Part shown: in pieces, positions 27,799 to 36,603 of the stretch | Position numbering within the stretch: the stretch's first letter is position 1 | Layout of the letters: every line of letters begins with the position of its first letter | Origin: Microbacterium sp. Root553 | Lineage (GTDB): Bacteria > Actinomycetota > Actinomycetes > Actinomycetales > Microbacteriaceae | NCBI RefSeq assembly: GCF_001426995.1 | Contig: NZ_LMFY01000001.1 | Coordinates: forward strand, 1-64,000 | Direction of reading: 5' to 3' | DNA length: 64,000 bases | Program-made: the position numbers and the translations under genes | Notes under the pieces: model-generated | Told to the model about the DNA's origin: nothing | Database searches by the model: none | Seen by the model: only the letters and a program-made list of their open reading frames with translations

Positions 27799-29094
27799 AT
27801 GACCGCTACCCGTGCCGACATCGGAACCGAACCCGAACTGCATTCGCCCGATCAGCTCGCCCGTCTGCAGCTGGAGCGTCTGCAGTGGACCGTGCACCAC
27901 GCGTGGGAGAACGTGCCGACGTATCGCCGGAAGTTCGCCGAGCACGGCGTGCACCCCGACGACATCCGCACGCTCGACGACGTGCAGAAGCTGCCCTTCA
28001 CCACCAAGGCCGATCTGCGCGAGAGCTACCCCTTCGGGATGTTCGCCGTTCCCCTGCCCGATGTCCGGCGCATCCACGCGTCGTCCGGCACGACGGGGCG
28101 TCCGACCGTGGTCGGCTACACCGAGGGCGACCTCGACCGCTGGGGCGACCTGGTCGCGAGGTCGCTGCACGCGGCGGGGATCCGGGCGGGGATGAAGGTG
28201 CACAACGCCTACGGATACGGGCTCTTCACCGGAGGACTCGGGGCGCACGCCGGCATCGAACGGCTCGGCGCCACGGCGATCCCCGTGTCGGGAGGGCAGA
28301 CCGCACGACAGGTGCAGTTGATCCGGGATTTCGAACCGGATGCCATCCTGTGCACCCCCAGCTACCTGCTCACGATCGCGGATGCGATGGAGGCGGCCGG
28401 GATCGACCCGACCGCGACGTCGCTGCGGGTGGCGGTGCTGGGCGCCGAGCCCTGGACGAACGAGATGCGTCGCGAGATCGAACGTCGACTGCACATCGAT
28501 GCGGTCGACATCTACGGTCTCAGCGAGGTGATGGGACCCGGTGTCGCGAGCGAGAGCGTGTTCACGAAAGACGGCCCGCACATCTGGGAGGACCACTTCC
28601 TGCCCGAGATCATCGACGGCGACACCGGCGGGCGGCGGGCGGACGGCGAACTCGGCGAGCTGGTCTTCACCTCGCTCACCAAGGAGGCGTTCCCCGTCAT
28701 CCGATACCGGACGCGGGATCTCACACGGCTTCTCCCGGGCACGACCTACCCGGCGCTCCGGCGCATGGAGAAGATCACCGGGCGCAACGACGACATGATC
28801 ATCCTGCGCGGCGTGAACCTCTTCCCCACGCAGATCGAGGAACTCGTGATGGGCATCGAGACCCTGACGCCGCACTTCGTGCTCGAGCTGCATCGTGCCG
28901 GTCAGCTCGACACGATGACCGTGCGCATCGAGCGACACCCGTCGTTGAGCGCCGAGGAGTGCGAGGCCGCCGCAGCGGTGCTCACCCACCGGATCAAGAT
29001 GCACATCGGCACCAGCGTCGACGTCGAGGTCGAGGAGCCGGGCGCGCTCCCTCGGAGCGAGGGCAAGTACAAGCGCGTGTACGACCTGCGATGA
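27799..29094 (+). CDS. paaK: phenylacetate-CoA ligase
   Basis: A 431-residue adenylate-forming ligase that activates phenylacetate to phenylacetyl-CoA, the first step of the pathway. The P-loop is RIHASSGTTGRPTVVGYT, the next motif is VDIYGLSEVMGPG, and the C-terminal domain has FPVIRYRTRDLTRLLPG and GRNDDMIILRGVNLFPTQIE, typical of PaaK. GAAGGAG precedes the ATG at 27799. It is the last gene of the paaJFHZIK operon and converges on recQ. Confidence 0.93.
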   Translation: MTATRADIGTEPELHSPDQLARLQLERLQWTVHHAWENVPTYRRKFAEHGVHPDDIRTLDDVQKLPFTTKADLRESYPFGMFAVPLPDVRRIHASSGTTGRPTVVGYTEGDLDRWGDLVARSLHAAGIRAGMKVHNAYGYGLFTGGLGAHAGIERLGATAIPVSGGQTARQVQLIRDFEPDAILCTPSYLLTIADAMEAAGIDPTATSLRVAVLGAEPWTNEMRREIERRLHIDAVDIYGLSEVMGPGVASESVFTKDGPHIWEDHFLPEIIDGDTGGRRADGELGELVFTSLTKEAFPVIRYRTRDLTRLLPGTTYPALRRMEKITGRNDDMIILRGVNLFPTQIEELVMGIETLTPHFVLELHRAGQLDTMTVRIERHPSLSAEECEAAAAVLTHRIKMHIGTSVDVEVEEPGALPRSEGKYKRVYDLR

Positions 29095-29124
29095 GGTGCT
29101 CCGGTCGGAGCTGCGTCATCGGCA

Positions 29125-31248
29125 TCAGCCGCGGAGCGCGAGGACGAACGGGAGCACCTCCGTGGCACCGGCCTGACGCAGCGTGCGGGCGGCGATGGTC
29201 AGAGTCCACCGGCTGTCGGCCAGGTCGTCGACGAGGAGGACGGGGCCGTCGGGGATGTCGAGCCCCTGTGCGCTGAACCGGTCCCACAGACCGGCGAGAC
29301 GGAAGACGCTGTTGCCGCCGGGCTGACCGGTCGGTCCGCCGTTCACCGGATCGAGCGCGCCGAGATAGGGAAGGCGGCCGATCTCGGCGATCCCGCGGGC
29401 GAGCGAGTCCACGAGCAGCGGATGCGACCGTGAGGGCATCGCGACCACCGCCACGGGGCGTTGCGCCCACCCCCACTCGGTGAGGACCCGCACGCATCCG
29501 CCGAGAACCTGCGGGATGACGGGAGCATCGGCGGCTCCCGCCGCGAAGAGCTCCCGCAGCCTGCCACCCCAGCCGAGGTCGGTCAGACGTGCGAGGGCAC
29601 GCCCCTCCCCCGCCTGCTCGTCGGCGGGGATGCGTCCTTTGACGGGGACGTCGAGCCGATCGGCCCCGGTCGGCCACGCGCGACGCGGTTCGACCGGCAC
29701 GCCGACCCGGTCGAGCGAGTGCGCCGCCTGGGTCGTCGCGGACTCGCCGATCTCGCTCGGGAACCACACCCCCGCGCAGTTGTCGCACCGACCACAGGGC
29801 GCGGCGGTGTCGTCATCGAGGGATCTCTGGAGGAACTCCATCCGGCATCCGTCGGTCTGCTCGTAGTCGATCATGTGCTGCTGCTCGGCACGGCGTTCGG
29901 CCGCGATGCGCTCATAACGCTCGGCGTCGTAGACCCACGGCTCCCCGGTCGCGATCCACCCTCCCTGCACCCGTCGCACCGCTCCGTCGACGTCGAGCAC
30001 CTTGAGCAGCAGCTCGAGCGGCGTGCGCCGGATGTCGACCATCGCTTCGAGCGCCGGCGTCGAGATCGGCTGATCGCCCAGCGCGCCGATCACGCGCTCG
30101 GCCCGCTCGCGGTCGGGCATCGACGCCGTCGCGAAGTAGTGCCAGATGTCGCGGTCTTCGACGCCGGGCAGCAGCAGGACGTCGGCGCTCTCGCTCGCGC
30201 GCCCCGCACGACCGACCTGCTGGTAGTAGGCGACCGGCGACGAGGGTGCACCGAGATGCAGGACGAAGCCGAGGTCGGGCTTGTCGAACCCCATGCCGAG
30301 AGCGCTCGTCGCGACGAGAGCCTTGACCTCGTTGCGCTTCAGCATCCCCTCGGACTCCGCGCGCTCGTCGGTGTCGGTCTGGCCCGTGTAGGCGCGCACC
30401 TCGTGCCCGTGCTCGCGCAGCAGCCGCGCGGTGTCGACGGCCGCGGCGACCGTCAGCGTGTAGATGATGCCCGAGCCGGGCAGGTCGTCGATGTGGCTCA
30501 GCAGCCAGGCGAGGCGGCTCGCCGAATCACGCAGGCGCAGCACTCCGAGCCGCAGCGAGGTGCGGGCCAGCGGGCCTCTGATCGTCAGCACTTCGGGGCC
30601 ATCACCGGATTCCTCCGCGGCGCCCGTGCCGAGCTGCTCGGCGACATCGGCGACGACCCGGCTGTTGGCCGTGGCGGTCGTCGCGAGAACGGGCACCGCG
30701 ACGGGCATCTGCTCGATCAGATCGCGCAGCCGCCGATAGTCGGGGCGGAAGTCATGCCCCCAATCGCTGATGCAGTGCGCCTCGTCGACCACCAGCATGC
30801 CGATCCGTCGCACGAGAGCGGGCAGCTGCTGCTCACGGAACGCGGGGTTGTTGAGTCGCTCCGGAGACACCAGCAGCACGTCGACCTCGTCGCGGTCGAG
30901 CTGCTGCATCACCTCGGACCACTCGTGCGCGTTGGTCGAGTTGATCGCCACGGCGCGCACGCCGGCCCGCTCGGCGGCGGCGATCTGATCGCGCATCAGA
31001 GCGAGCAGCGGCGAGACGAGCACGGTCGGCCCCGCCCCCTGTCGTCGCAGCAGCAGGGTCGCGACGAAGTACACCGCGGACTTGCCCCACCCCGTGCGCT
31101 GTACGACGAGCGCGCGACGCCGCCCCTCGACGAGCGCTTCGATCGCCTCGTACTGGCCGTCGTGGAAGTCGGCGTCGGGGCGGCCGACGAGCTCGCGCAG
31201 CGCGCCGAGAGCGGCGCCACGGGTGTCGACGGGTGCGGAGGAAGTCAT
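29125..31248 (-). CDS. recQ: RecQ-family DNA helicase with a C-terminal phosphoribosyltransferase-like domain
   Basis: A 707-residue superfamily 2 helicase that unwinds 3' to 5'. Walker A is VQRTGWGKSAVYF, Walker B is MLVVDEAHCISDWGHDFRPD (DEAH), and the zinc-binding segment is CRMEF...CGRCDNC. No HRDC domain is seen. The C-terminal 200 residues instead end in DGPVLLVDDLADSRWTLTIA, a PRPP-loop of the phosphoribosyltransferase fold with Arg where Gly is usual. CAGAGT lies six bases before the ATG at 31248, which fits a leaderless message. It lies between the two paa blocks, on the opposite strand. Confidence 0.88.
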   Translation of the reverse strand: MTSSAPVDTRGAALGALRELVGRPDADFHDGQYEAIEALVEGRRRALVVQRTGWGKSAVYFVATLLLRRQGAGPTVLVSPLLALMRDQIAAAERAGVRAVAINSTNAHEWSEVMQQLDRDEVDVLLVSPERLNNPAFREQQLPALVRRIGMLVVDEAHCISDWGHDFRPDYRRLRDLIEQMPVAVPVLATTATANSRVVADVAEQLGTGAAEESGDGPEVLTIRGPLARTSLRLGVLRLRDSASRLAWLLSHIDDLPGSGIIYTLTVAAAVDTARLLREHGHEVRAYTGQTDTDERAESEGMLKRNEVKALVATSALGMGFDKPDLGFVLHLGAPSSPVAYYQQVGRAGRASESADVLLLPGVEDRDIWHYFATASMPDRERAERVIGALGDQPISTPALEAMVDIRRTPLELLLKVLDVDGAVRRVQGGWIATGEPWVYDAERYERIAAERRAEQQHMIDYEQTDGCRMEFLQRSLDDDTAAPCGRCDNCAGVWFPSEIGESATTQAAHSLDRVGVPVEPRRAWPTGADRLDVPVKGRIPADEQAGEGRALARLTDLGWGGRLRELFAAGAADAPVIPQVLGGCVRVLTEWGWAQRPVAVVAMPSRSHPLLVDSLARGIAEIGRLPYLGALDPVNGGPTGQPGGNSVFRLAGLWDRFSAQGLDIPDGPVLLVDDLADSRWTLTIAARTLRQAGATEVLPFVLALRG

Positions 31249-31254
31249 GCCTCC

Positions 31255-31260
31255 ACTCTG
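31255..31260 (-). promoter_or_regulatory. -10 element of leaderless recQ
   Basis: CAGAGT on the minus strand ends six bases before the recQ ATG. Confidence 0.4.
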
Positions 31261-31329
31261 CCCGACCCCACCGACACCCCGGCCCCTCCCTCCACAGCCC
31301 GATCCGCGCCCGGGCCCGACCACGTCGTC

Positions 31330-31335
31330 TAGCGT
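31330..31335 (+). promoter_or_regulatory. -10 element of a leaderless gene
   Basis: TAGCGT fits TANNNT and ends six bases before the ATG at 31342. Confidence 0.5.
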
Positions 31336-31341
31336 GGAGAG

Positions 31342-31761
31342 ATGATCACCCGAGAACTGGCCGTATCCCTGCGCGACGCCGGCCTCGTGTGGCACCCCGC
31401 GGAGGGCGATCGCTTCCAGCTCGATCTGCCGGACGAGGTGGAGCTCGAAGCCGAGGCCGATGTGTTCACGGTCAGCGGGATGACCATCGAGGCCCGCCAG
31501 ACTCCCAGCGGAACCGACCTCGCGTTCAACGGCACGACGGAGTGGGCCCTCGATGCGGTCACGCTGGCGGACGCTGTCTGGCTTCCGCGGGAGGATCAGC
31601 TGCGCGAGCTCCTGCGCGGCACGTTCCGCTCGCTGACGCGCCTCTCCGACGCCTTCGTCGTCGAGGTCGAGATCGCGGGCTCGACCCTGCGATTCGAGCA
31701 TCCGGATCCGTCCGAGGCCTACGGCCGCGCACTTCTCGACCTCGTCGCGCGCTCGCGCTGA
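31342..31761 (+). CDS. conserved actinobacterial protein of unknown function
   Basis: A 139-residue soluble protein with no signal peptide or membrane segment. It is acidic (LDLPDEVELEAEADVFTV) and has an even alpha/beta character. I do not recognise a catalytic motif. It is transcribed divergently from recQ and lies 84 bp before paaA; the paaA promoter begins 10 bp after its stop, so it is probably a separate unit. Start chosen from the -10 element placed for a leaderless message. Confidence 0.65.
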   Translation: MITRELAVSLRDAGLVWHPAEGDRFQLDLPDEVELEAEADVFTVSGMTIEARQTPSGTDLAFNGTTEWALDAVTLADAVWLPREDQLRELLRGTFRSLTRLSDAFVVEVEIAGSTLRFEHPDPSEAYGRALLDLVARSR

Positions 31762-31771
31762 GCGCCCCGCC

Positions 31772-31800
31772 TTGCGCGCCGACGACCCTCGTGTCAGAAT
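31772..31800 (+). promoter_or_regulatory. paaA promoter
   Basis: TTGCGC (31772-31777) and CAGAAT (31795-31800) are separated by 17 bp. Transcription would start about 31807, inside the PaaR-type operator, so repressor binding would block initiation. Confidence 0.55.
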
Positions 31801-31821
31801 TACCTAACGACCGGTCAGTAA
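31800..31821. promoter_or_regulatory. PaaR-type operator of the paaABCDEG operon
   Basis: A 22-bp imperfect palindrome: TTACCTAACGA then CCGGTCAGTAA. In reverse complement, its half CTTTACTGACC is identical to that of the site at 15903. It overlaps the predicted start of transcription. Confidence 0.75.
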
Positions 31822-31845
31822 AGCAGGTCGGATACCGAGGAGTCG

Positions 31846-32856
31846 ATGATGACAAGCCCCGCAGATCTCTCCCTCATCACGGGAGAGTCCGCCGATGACC
31901 AGATCTCCGACGAGGAGCGCCTGTTCGACGAGCTCATCGCGAACGAGCAGCGCATCGAACCCCGCGACTGGATGCCCGAGGCCTACCGCAAGACGCTGAT
32001 CCGTCAGATCTCGCAGCATGCGCACTCCGAGATCATCGGCATGCAGCCGGAGGGCAACTGGATCACCCGCGCGCCGAGCCTCAAGCGCAAGGCGATCCTC
32101 ATGGCCAAGGTGCAGGACGAAGCCGGCCACGGGCTCTACCTCTACTCCGCCGCCCAGACCCTCGGCATCACTCGCGACGTGATGATGGACCAGCTCATCA
32201 GCGGCAGGGCCAAGTACTCGTCGATCTTCAACTACCCCACCCCGACCTGGGCCGACATGGGCGCGATCGGATGGCTCGTCGACGGCGCGGCGATCGTGAA
32301 CCAGGTGCCGCTGTGCCGTGCCTCGTACGGCCCGTACGGCCGCGCGATGGTGCGCGTCTGCAAGGAGGAGTCGTTCCACCAGCGGCAGGGATTCGAGATC
32401 CTGCTCTCGCTCATGCAGGGCACCGACGAGCAGAAGCAGATGGCACAGGATGCCGTGAACCGCTGGTACTGGCCGAGTCTGGCGATGTTCGGCCCGCCGG
32501 ACGACCAGTCCCCGAACTCCGCGCAGTCCATGAAGTGGAAGATCAAGCGCTTCACCAACGACGAGCTGCGCCAGCGCTTCGTCGGGATGCTCGTGCCGCA
32601 GGCGGAGATCCTCGGCGTCACCCTTCCCGATCCCGATCTGCGCCTCGACGAGGAGACCGGACAGTACGTGATCGGCGAGATCGACTGGGACGAGTTCTTC
32701 GAGGTGCTCCGCGGCAATGGGCCCTGCAACGCCGAGCGTCTGGAGCGTCGTCGCACGGCGCACGAAGACGGCGCGTGGGTGCGCGAGGCCGCCGCCGAGT
32801 ACGCCCGCAAGCAGTCCCTTCGTCGGGCTCAAGGGCCGGTCGGAGTCGTGGCGTGA
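31846..32856 (+). CDS. paaA: phenylacetyl-CoA 1,2-epoxidase subunit PaaA
   Basis: A 336-residue catalytic subunit of the PaaABCE monooxygenase, a bacterial diiron enzyme that epoxidises phenylacetyl-CoA. Diiron ligands are visible in [27 protein letters not shown] and [20 protein letters not shown] precedes two consecutive ATGs at 31846 and 31849. Its C-terminal [13 protein letters not shown] comes from a dispersed repeat (32817-32839). The stop shares one base with the paaB start (TGATG). Confidence 0.94.
   Translation: MMTSPADLSLITGESADDQISDEERLFDELIANEQRIEPRDWMPEAYRKTLIRQISQHAHSEIIGMQPEGNWITRAPSLKRKAILMAKVQDEAGHGLYLYSAAQTLGITRDVMMDQLISGRAKYSSIFNYPTPTWADMGAIGWLVDGAAIVNQVPLCRASYGPYGRAMVRVCKEESFHQRQGFEILLSLMQGTDEQKQMAQDAVNRWYWPSLAMFGPPDDQSPNSAQSMKWKIKRFTNDELRQRFVGMLVPQAEILGVTLPDPDLRLDEETGQYVIGEIDWDEFFEVLRGNGPCNAERLERRRTAHEDGAWVREAAAEYARKQSLRRAQGPVGVVA
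32817..32839 (+). repeat. dispersed repeat at the 3' end of paaA
   Basis: CCCTTCGTCGGGCTCAAGGG, continuing CCGG, is translated as SLRRAQGP. It matches copies at 33162 and 34010. Confidence 0.75.
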
Positions 32857-33161
32857 TGGCGACCCCCGGAGCCGACGAGCGCGAGCCCTGGCCCCTCTGG
32901 GAGGTCTTCGTGCGCGCGAACCGCGGTCTGAGCCACGTGCACGTCGGGTCGCTGCATGCCCCGGATGCCGACCTGGCGATCCGCAACGCCCGCGACCTCT
33001 ACACGCGTCGCGGCGAAGGCGTGTCGATCTGGGCCGTTCCCGCCGAGGCGATCACGACCAGCGACCCCGATGCCAAGGGCGCCTACTTCGAGAGCCCCGC
33101 AGGCAAGAACTATCGGCACGCCGTGTACTACACGGCCTCCGAAGGGGTGCCGCACCTGTGA
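32856..33161 (+). CDS. paaB: phenylacetyl-CoA epoxidase subunit PaaB
   Basis: A 101-residue small subunit. EPWPLWEVFVRANRGLSHVH and the conserved segment LAIRNARDLYTRRGEGVSIW are typical of PaaB, which bridges PaaA-PaaC pairs. The ATG at 32856 follows the paaA stop by a one-base overlap; an in-frame GTG lies directly before it. The stop overlaps the paaC start (GTGA). Confidence 0.92.
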   Translation: MATPGADEREPWPLWEVFVRANRGLSHVHVGSLHAPDADLAIRNARDLYTRRGEGVSIWAVPAEAITTSDPDAKGAYFESPAGKNYRHAVYYTASEGVPHL

Positions 33162-34009
33162 CGCTTCGACAGGCTCAGGGCCCCCTCGACGATGGCGACC
33201 TGCACGGCGACGTCTCGGTCGATGAGCTGCGACTGAGCGACGAGATCACCGGAACCGGCTCCGCCGCCGCATCCGCCGACATCGCCGAGTACGCGCTGTG
33301 GCTCGGCGACGACGCCCTGATCCTCTCCCAGCAGCTCGGCGAGTGGATCGCCCGCGCCCCCGAGCTGGAGGAAGACGTCGCCCTCGGCAACATCGCCCTC
33401 GACCTGCTGGGCCACGCACGCTCCTTCCTGCACTTCGCCGGCACCTACGACGGACGCTCCGAAGACGATCTCGCCTTCTTCCGTGACGAGCCTGAGTTCC
33501 GCAGCGCCTGGATCGTCGAGCAGCCCAACGGAGACTTCGCGCAGACGATCGCGCGCCAGTTCGTGGTGTCGACCTACATGTTCGAGCTCTACGCGGCTCT
33601 GCGCGCGAGCACCGAGCGGACGTTCGCGGCGATCGCCGAGAAGTCGCTCAAAGAGGTCGACTACCACCGCGACCACTCCGTGCAGTGGGTGCTGCGCCTG
33701 GCCGGCGGCACCGACGAGTCGAGGCGGCGGATCGTCCGGGCGCTCGGCGATGTCTGGCCGTACGTCGACGAGCTCTTCCGCGACGAACCCCTGATCGAGC
33801 GCCTCGGCGACGCCGCGGCGCGGCCCTCGACGCTCCGTCCCGGTTTCGACGCGGTCGTCGACACGGTCTTCGCCGACGCGGAGCTGACGACACCCGCCGT
33901 CGCGGCATCATCGGCCGGTGGACGGCGCGGCCACCACGCGACATCGCTCGGACATCTCCTCGCCGAGATGCAGGTGCTCGCGCGACGGCATCCGGGGGCA
34001 TCGTGGTGA
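33158..34009 (+). CDS. paaC: phenylacetyl-CoA epoxidase structural subunit PaaC
   Basis: A 283-residue ferritin-like subunit that holds PaaA but is not catalytic. Helices with LGDDALILSQQLGEWIARAP, ALDLLGHARSF and SLKEVDYHRDHSVQWVLRL are characteristic. The GTG at 33158 overlaps the paaB stop by 4 bp. The first residues, (V)TLRQAQGP, are encoded by a dispersed repeat, so the ancestral start may have been further in, although no better start codon has a ribosome binding site. Confidence 0.92.
   Translation: MTLRQAQGPLDDGDLHGDVSVDELRLSDEITGTGSAAASADIAEYALWLGDDALILSQQLGEWIARAPELEEDVALGNIALDLLGHARSFLHFAGTYDGRSEDDLAFFRDEPEFRSAWIVEQPNGDFAQTIARQFVVSTYMFELYAALRASTERTFAAIAEKSLKEVDYHRDHSVQWVLRLAGGTDESRRRIVRALGDVWPYVDELFRDEPLIERLGDAAARPSTLRPGFDAVVDTVFADAELTTPAVAASSAGGRRGHHATSLGHLLAEMQVLARRHPGASW
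33162..33185 (+). repeat. dispersed repeat at the 5' end of paaC
   Basis: CGCTTCGACAGGCTCAGGGC, continuing CCCC, is translated as LRQAQGP at the start of PaaC. Confidence 0.8.
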
Positions 34010-34551
34010 CCCTTCGTCAAGCTCAGGGGCCGGAGCGGGCTCAGGAGCCGGAGCGGGCTCAGCGGGCCGAGTCCCACGCCGCCGCCTGGCGGATCGCCGC
34101 GGCCGTGGCCGATCCCGAGGTGCCGGTGCTCACGATCGAGGACCTCGGCGTGCTGCGGGCGGTCACCGTGCAGGGCGACACCGTCGTGGTCGACATCACC
34201 CCGACCTACAGCGGATGCCCGGCGATGGACACGATCCGCGACGACGTCATCCTCGCCCTGACCGCGGCCGGCTATGAGAACGTCGAGGTGCGCCTCGTCC
34301 TCTCCCCCGCCTGGACGACGGACTGGATGTCGGATGCCGGCACGCAGAAGCTGTCTCAGTACGGCATCGCTCCCCCGAGCGGACGGGCGGCGATCTCCTC
34401 CGGCCCGATCCGGCTGGCGATCAGCGTGCGATGCCCGCGCTGCGGCTCACTGGACACCCGCGAGGTGTCGCGTTTCGGATCCACCTCGTGCAAGGCGCTG
34501 TTCGAATGCCGCGCCTGTCTCGAGCCCTTCGACCACTTCAAGGTGCACTGA
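34006..34551 (+). CDS. paaD: PaaD, Fe-S/zinc maturation protein of the phenylacetyl-CoA epoxidase
   Basis: A 181-residue protein with a MIP18/SufT-like domain (DPEVPVLTIEDLGVLRAV and TYSGCPAMDTI) and a C-terminal zinc/iron ribbon, CPRCGSLDT...CKALFECRAC. It is thought to help assemble clusters of the epoxidase system. The GTG at 34006 overlaps the paaC stop; another GTG precedes it. Residues 2-22 come from a dispersed repeat and its 18-bp duplications (TLRQAQGPERAQEPERAQRA), not seen in the family as I know it. The stop shares one base with paaE. Confidence 0.9.
   Translation: MTLRQAQGPERAQEPERAQRAESHAAAWRIAAAVADPEVPVLTIEDLGVLRAVTVQGDTVVVDITPTYSGCPAMDTIRDDVILALTAAGYENVEVRLVLSPAWTTDWMSDAGTQKLSQYGIAPPSGRAAISSGPIRLAISVRCPRCGSLDTREVSRFGSTSCKALFECRACLEPFDHFKVH
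34010..34069 (+). repeat. dispersed repeat with 18-bp duplications at the 5' end of paaD
   Basis: CCCTTCGTCAAGCTCAGGGG, continuing CCGG, is followed by two 18-bp units beginning AGCGGGCTCAG at 34034 and 34052. Translated as LRQAQGPERAQEPERAQRA. Confidence 0.8.
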
Positions 34552-35732
34552 TGTCGCTGTTCGCTCCGTCCGGTGCGGTGGCCCCCGCATCCGCCCCGCG
34601 TCCCGCCACGGCGGCGACCAGGAAACGGGCCCGTTTCCACACGCTGTCCGTCGAGGAGGTGCGGCCGCTCACCGACGACGCGGTCGAGGTGACCTTCGCC
34701 GTTCCCGCCGAGCTCGCCGACGAGTACGACCACCTGCCCGGCCAGTACGTGGCCCTGCGCACCACCCTCGAGGGCACCGAGGTGCGCAGGTCGTACTCGC
34801 TGTGCCGCGCCCCCGAGCACCGCACGGCGGAGCAGATCGCCGCGGGCGTGCCGACCCGCCTGAGCGTCGCCGTGAAGCGCGACGAGGGCGGGCTGTTCTC
34901 CACCTGGGCGCAGACGGGGTTGCATCCCGGGTTCGAGATCGACGTGATGAGCCCGCAGGGCACCTTCACCTCGGGCCTCGACGACCTCGATCACCGCCAT
35001 GTCGTCGGCATCGCCGCGGGCTCGGGCATCACGCCGCTGATGGCACTCGCACACACCGTGCTGACCCGCTCGGAGACCTCGCGCTTCACGCTGCTGTACA
35101 CGAATCGCTCGACGCTCGACGTGATGTTCCTCGAAGACCTCGCCGATCTGAAGGACCGGTACCCGACACGGCTGACGCTGCACCATGTGCTCTCGCGCGA
35201 GCAGCGCACCGCGCCGGTGCTGTCCGGACGCATCGACGAGGAGAAGCTGCGCACGATCCTGCGGATGCTGATCGACCCGACCGATGTCGACGAGTGGTTC
35301 CTCTGCGGCCCGCTCTCGCTCGTCGACCTGTGCCGCGAGGTGCTCGCCGACGTGGGCGTGCCGCGCGAGCACATCCGTTTCGAGCTCTTCACGACGGGCG
35401 ACGAGCCGGTGCGTGCGGCACGACCGGTCGAGGTGCGGGCGGGAGAGCGCACGATCCGCATCGAGGTGACCCTCGACGGCGTCTCGTCGACCGTGCAGAG
35501 CCCGGTCGACGCCCACGAGTCCGTGCTGAACGCGGCGCTGCGTGTGCGCCCCGACGCACCCTTCGCCTGCGCGGGAGGTGTCTGCGGCACCTGCCGCGCG
35601 CGGGTCGTCGAGGGCAGCGTGACGATGACCGAGAACTACGCGCTCGAGCCGGACGAGATCGAGCGCGGTTACGTGCTGACCTGCCAGTCGCACCCGACGA
35701 GCGACCGCATCGTCGTCGACTACGACGTCTGA
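34551..35732 (+). CDS. paaE: phenylacetyl-CoA epoxidase reductase PaaE
   Basis: A 393-residue NAD(P)H reductase feeding electrons to PaaA. The FAD-binding motif is RRSYSLC (about 79-85), the nucleotide motif is GIAAGSGITPLMAL, and the C-terminal plant-type [2Fe-2S] ferredoxin domain has cysteines in CAGGVCGTCRARV plus a later Cys in LTCQSHP. The ATG at 34551 shares one base with the paaD stop. It is followed 10 bp later by paaG. Confidence 0.93.
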   Translation: MSLFAPSGAVAPASAPRPATAATRKRARFHTLSVEEVRPLTDDAVEVTFAVPAELADEYDHLPGQYVALRTTLEGTEVRRSYSLCRAPEHRTAEQIAAGVPTRLSVAVKRDEGGLFSTWAQTGLHPGFEIDVMSPQGTFTSGLDDLDHRHVVGIAAGSGITPLMALAHTVLTRSETSRFTLLYTNRSTLDVMFLEDLADLKDRYPTRLTLHHVLSREQRTAPVLSGRIDEEKLRTILRMLIDPTDVDEWFLCGPLSLVDLCREVLADVGVPREHIRFELFTTGDEPVRAARPVEVRAGERTIRIEVTLDGVSSTVQSPVDAHESVLNAALRVRPDAPFACAGGVCGTCRARVVEGSVTMTENYALEPDEIERGYVLTCQSHPTSDRIVVDYDV

Positions 35733-35742
35733 GGAGCATCCG

Positions 35743-36513
35743 ATGATCGATCTCACCATCGCCGACAACACGGCGACCGTCGTGCTGAACGCTCCCGCGA
35801 AGCTGAACGCGCTCGACGAGCAGGCGATCCGCGACCTCGGGCACGCGTACGACGAGGCGGAGGCCGCGGGAGTGCGCGCTCTCGTCCTGCGCGGCGAAGG
35901 CCGGGCATTCTGCGCCGGCCGGGACATCTCTGCCGTCGACCCGCGCGACGACGACGTGATCGGCTACCTCGGCGGGCTGGTGACACCCCTGCTCCAGCGG
36001 ATGTCGCGCTTTCCCGCGCCGACCTTCGCGGTCGCGCACGGCGCCTGCCTCGGCGTCGGACTCGGGCTCCTGATCGCCACGGACGTCGTCTACGTCGCGC
36101 AGTCGGCGAAGATCGGCTCGCCCTTCGCCGCCCTGGGCGCCACGTTGGACTCGGGAGGGCACGCCCTCTTCGTCGAACGGCTGGGGGCGCACCGGACGCT
36201 CGACCTCATCTACACGGGGCGGCTGATGAGCGGGACGGAGGCGGTGAGCGCCGGACTCTTCTCGCGGGTGGTGCCCGACGACGAGGTCGTCGACGCCACC
36301 GTCCTCGCCGCGACGACGGCCGCACGAGGAGCCACGGCCGCGTTCCTCGCCAGCAAGCAGCTCGTCGCGCGGATCCGCGACGAGCGGCTGGGCCTGTGGG
36401 TGTCGATGGACGCCGAGAACACGGCGCAGGCCGCGCTCTGCGACACGGAGGACTACCGCGAGGGGTTCGCCGCGTTCCAGGAGAAGCGCACCCCGGTGTT
36501 CCGGGGCCGCTGA
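35743..36513 (+). CDS. paaG: ring 1,2-epoxyphenylacetyl-CoA isomerase PaaG
   Basis: A 256-residue crotonase-fold protein that converts the epoxide to oxepin-CoA. The crotonase oxyanion segment is GRAFCAGRDIS. The hydratase glutamates are absent: GVGLGLLIATD and AALGATLDSGG replace them, and the Asp in LDSGG fits the catalytic Asp of PaaG. It ends the paaABCDEG operon. Confidence 0.85.
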   Translation: MIDLTIADNTATVVLNAPAKLNALDEQAIRDLGHAYDEAEAAGVRALVLRGEGRAFCAGRDISAVDPRDDDVIGYLGGLVTPLLQRMSRFPAPTFAVAHGACLGVGLGLLIATDVVYVAQSAKIGSPFAALGATLDSGGHALFVERLGAHRTLDLIYTGRLMSGTEAVSAGLFSRVVPDDEVVDATVLAATTAARGATAAFLASKQLVARIRDERLGLWVSMDAENTAQAALCDTEDYREGFAAFQEKRTPVFRGR

Positions 36514-36591
36514 GACGCGGGCGGGACCCCGGTCGCCTAGCGCCTGCGTGCCCGCGACGGCAAGGGCGTCGGCGATGTCGGATGCCGGTGC

Positions 36592-36597
36592 GAGACT
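36592..36597 (+). promoter_or_regulatory. -10 element of leaderless DNA ligase gene
   Basis: GAGACT ends six bases before the ATG at 36604; the same hexamer and spacing recur before the gene at 59068. Confidence 0.35.
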
Positions 36598-36603
36598 GCA
36601 TCC

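Noticed and set aside
29092..29160. Inverted repeat GAGGTGCTCC/GGAGCACCTC at the paaK/recQ ends as a terminator
   Set aside because: The arms match but the loop is about 50 bases and one arm is in recQ coding sequence; too weak to call.
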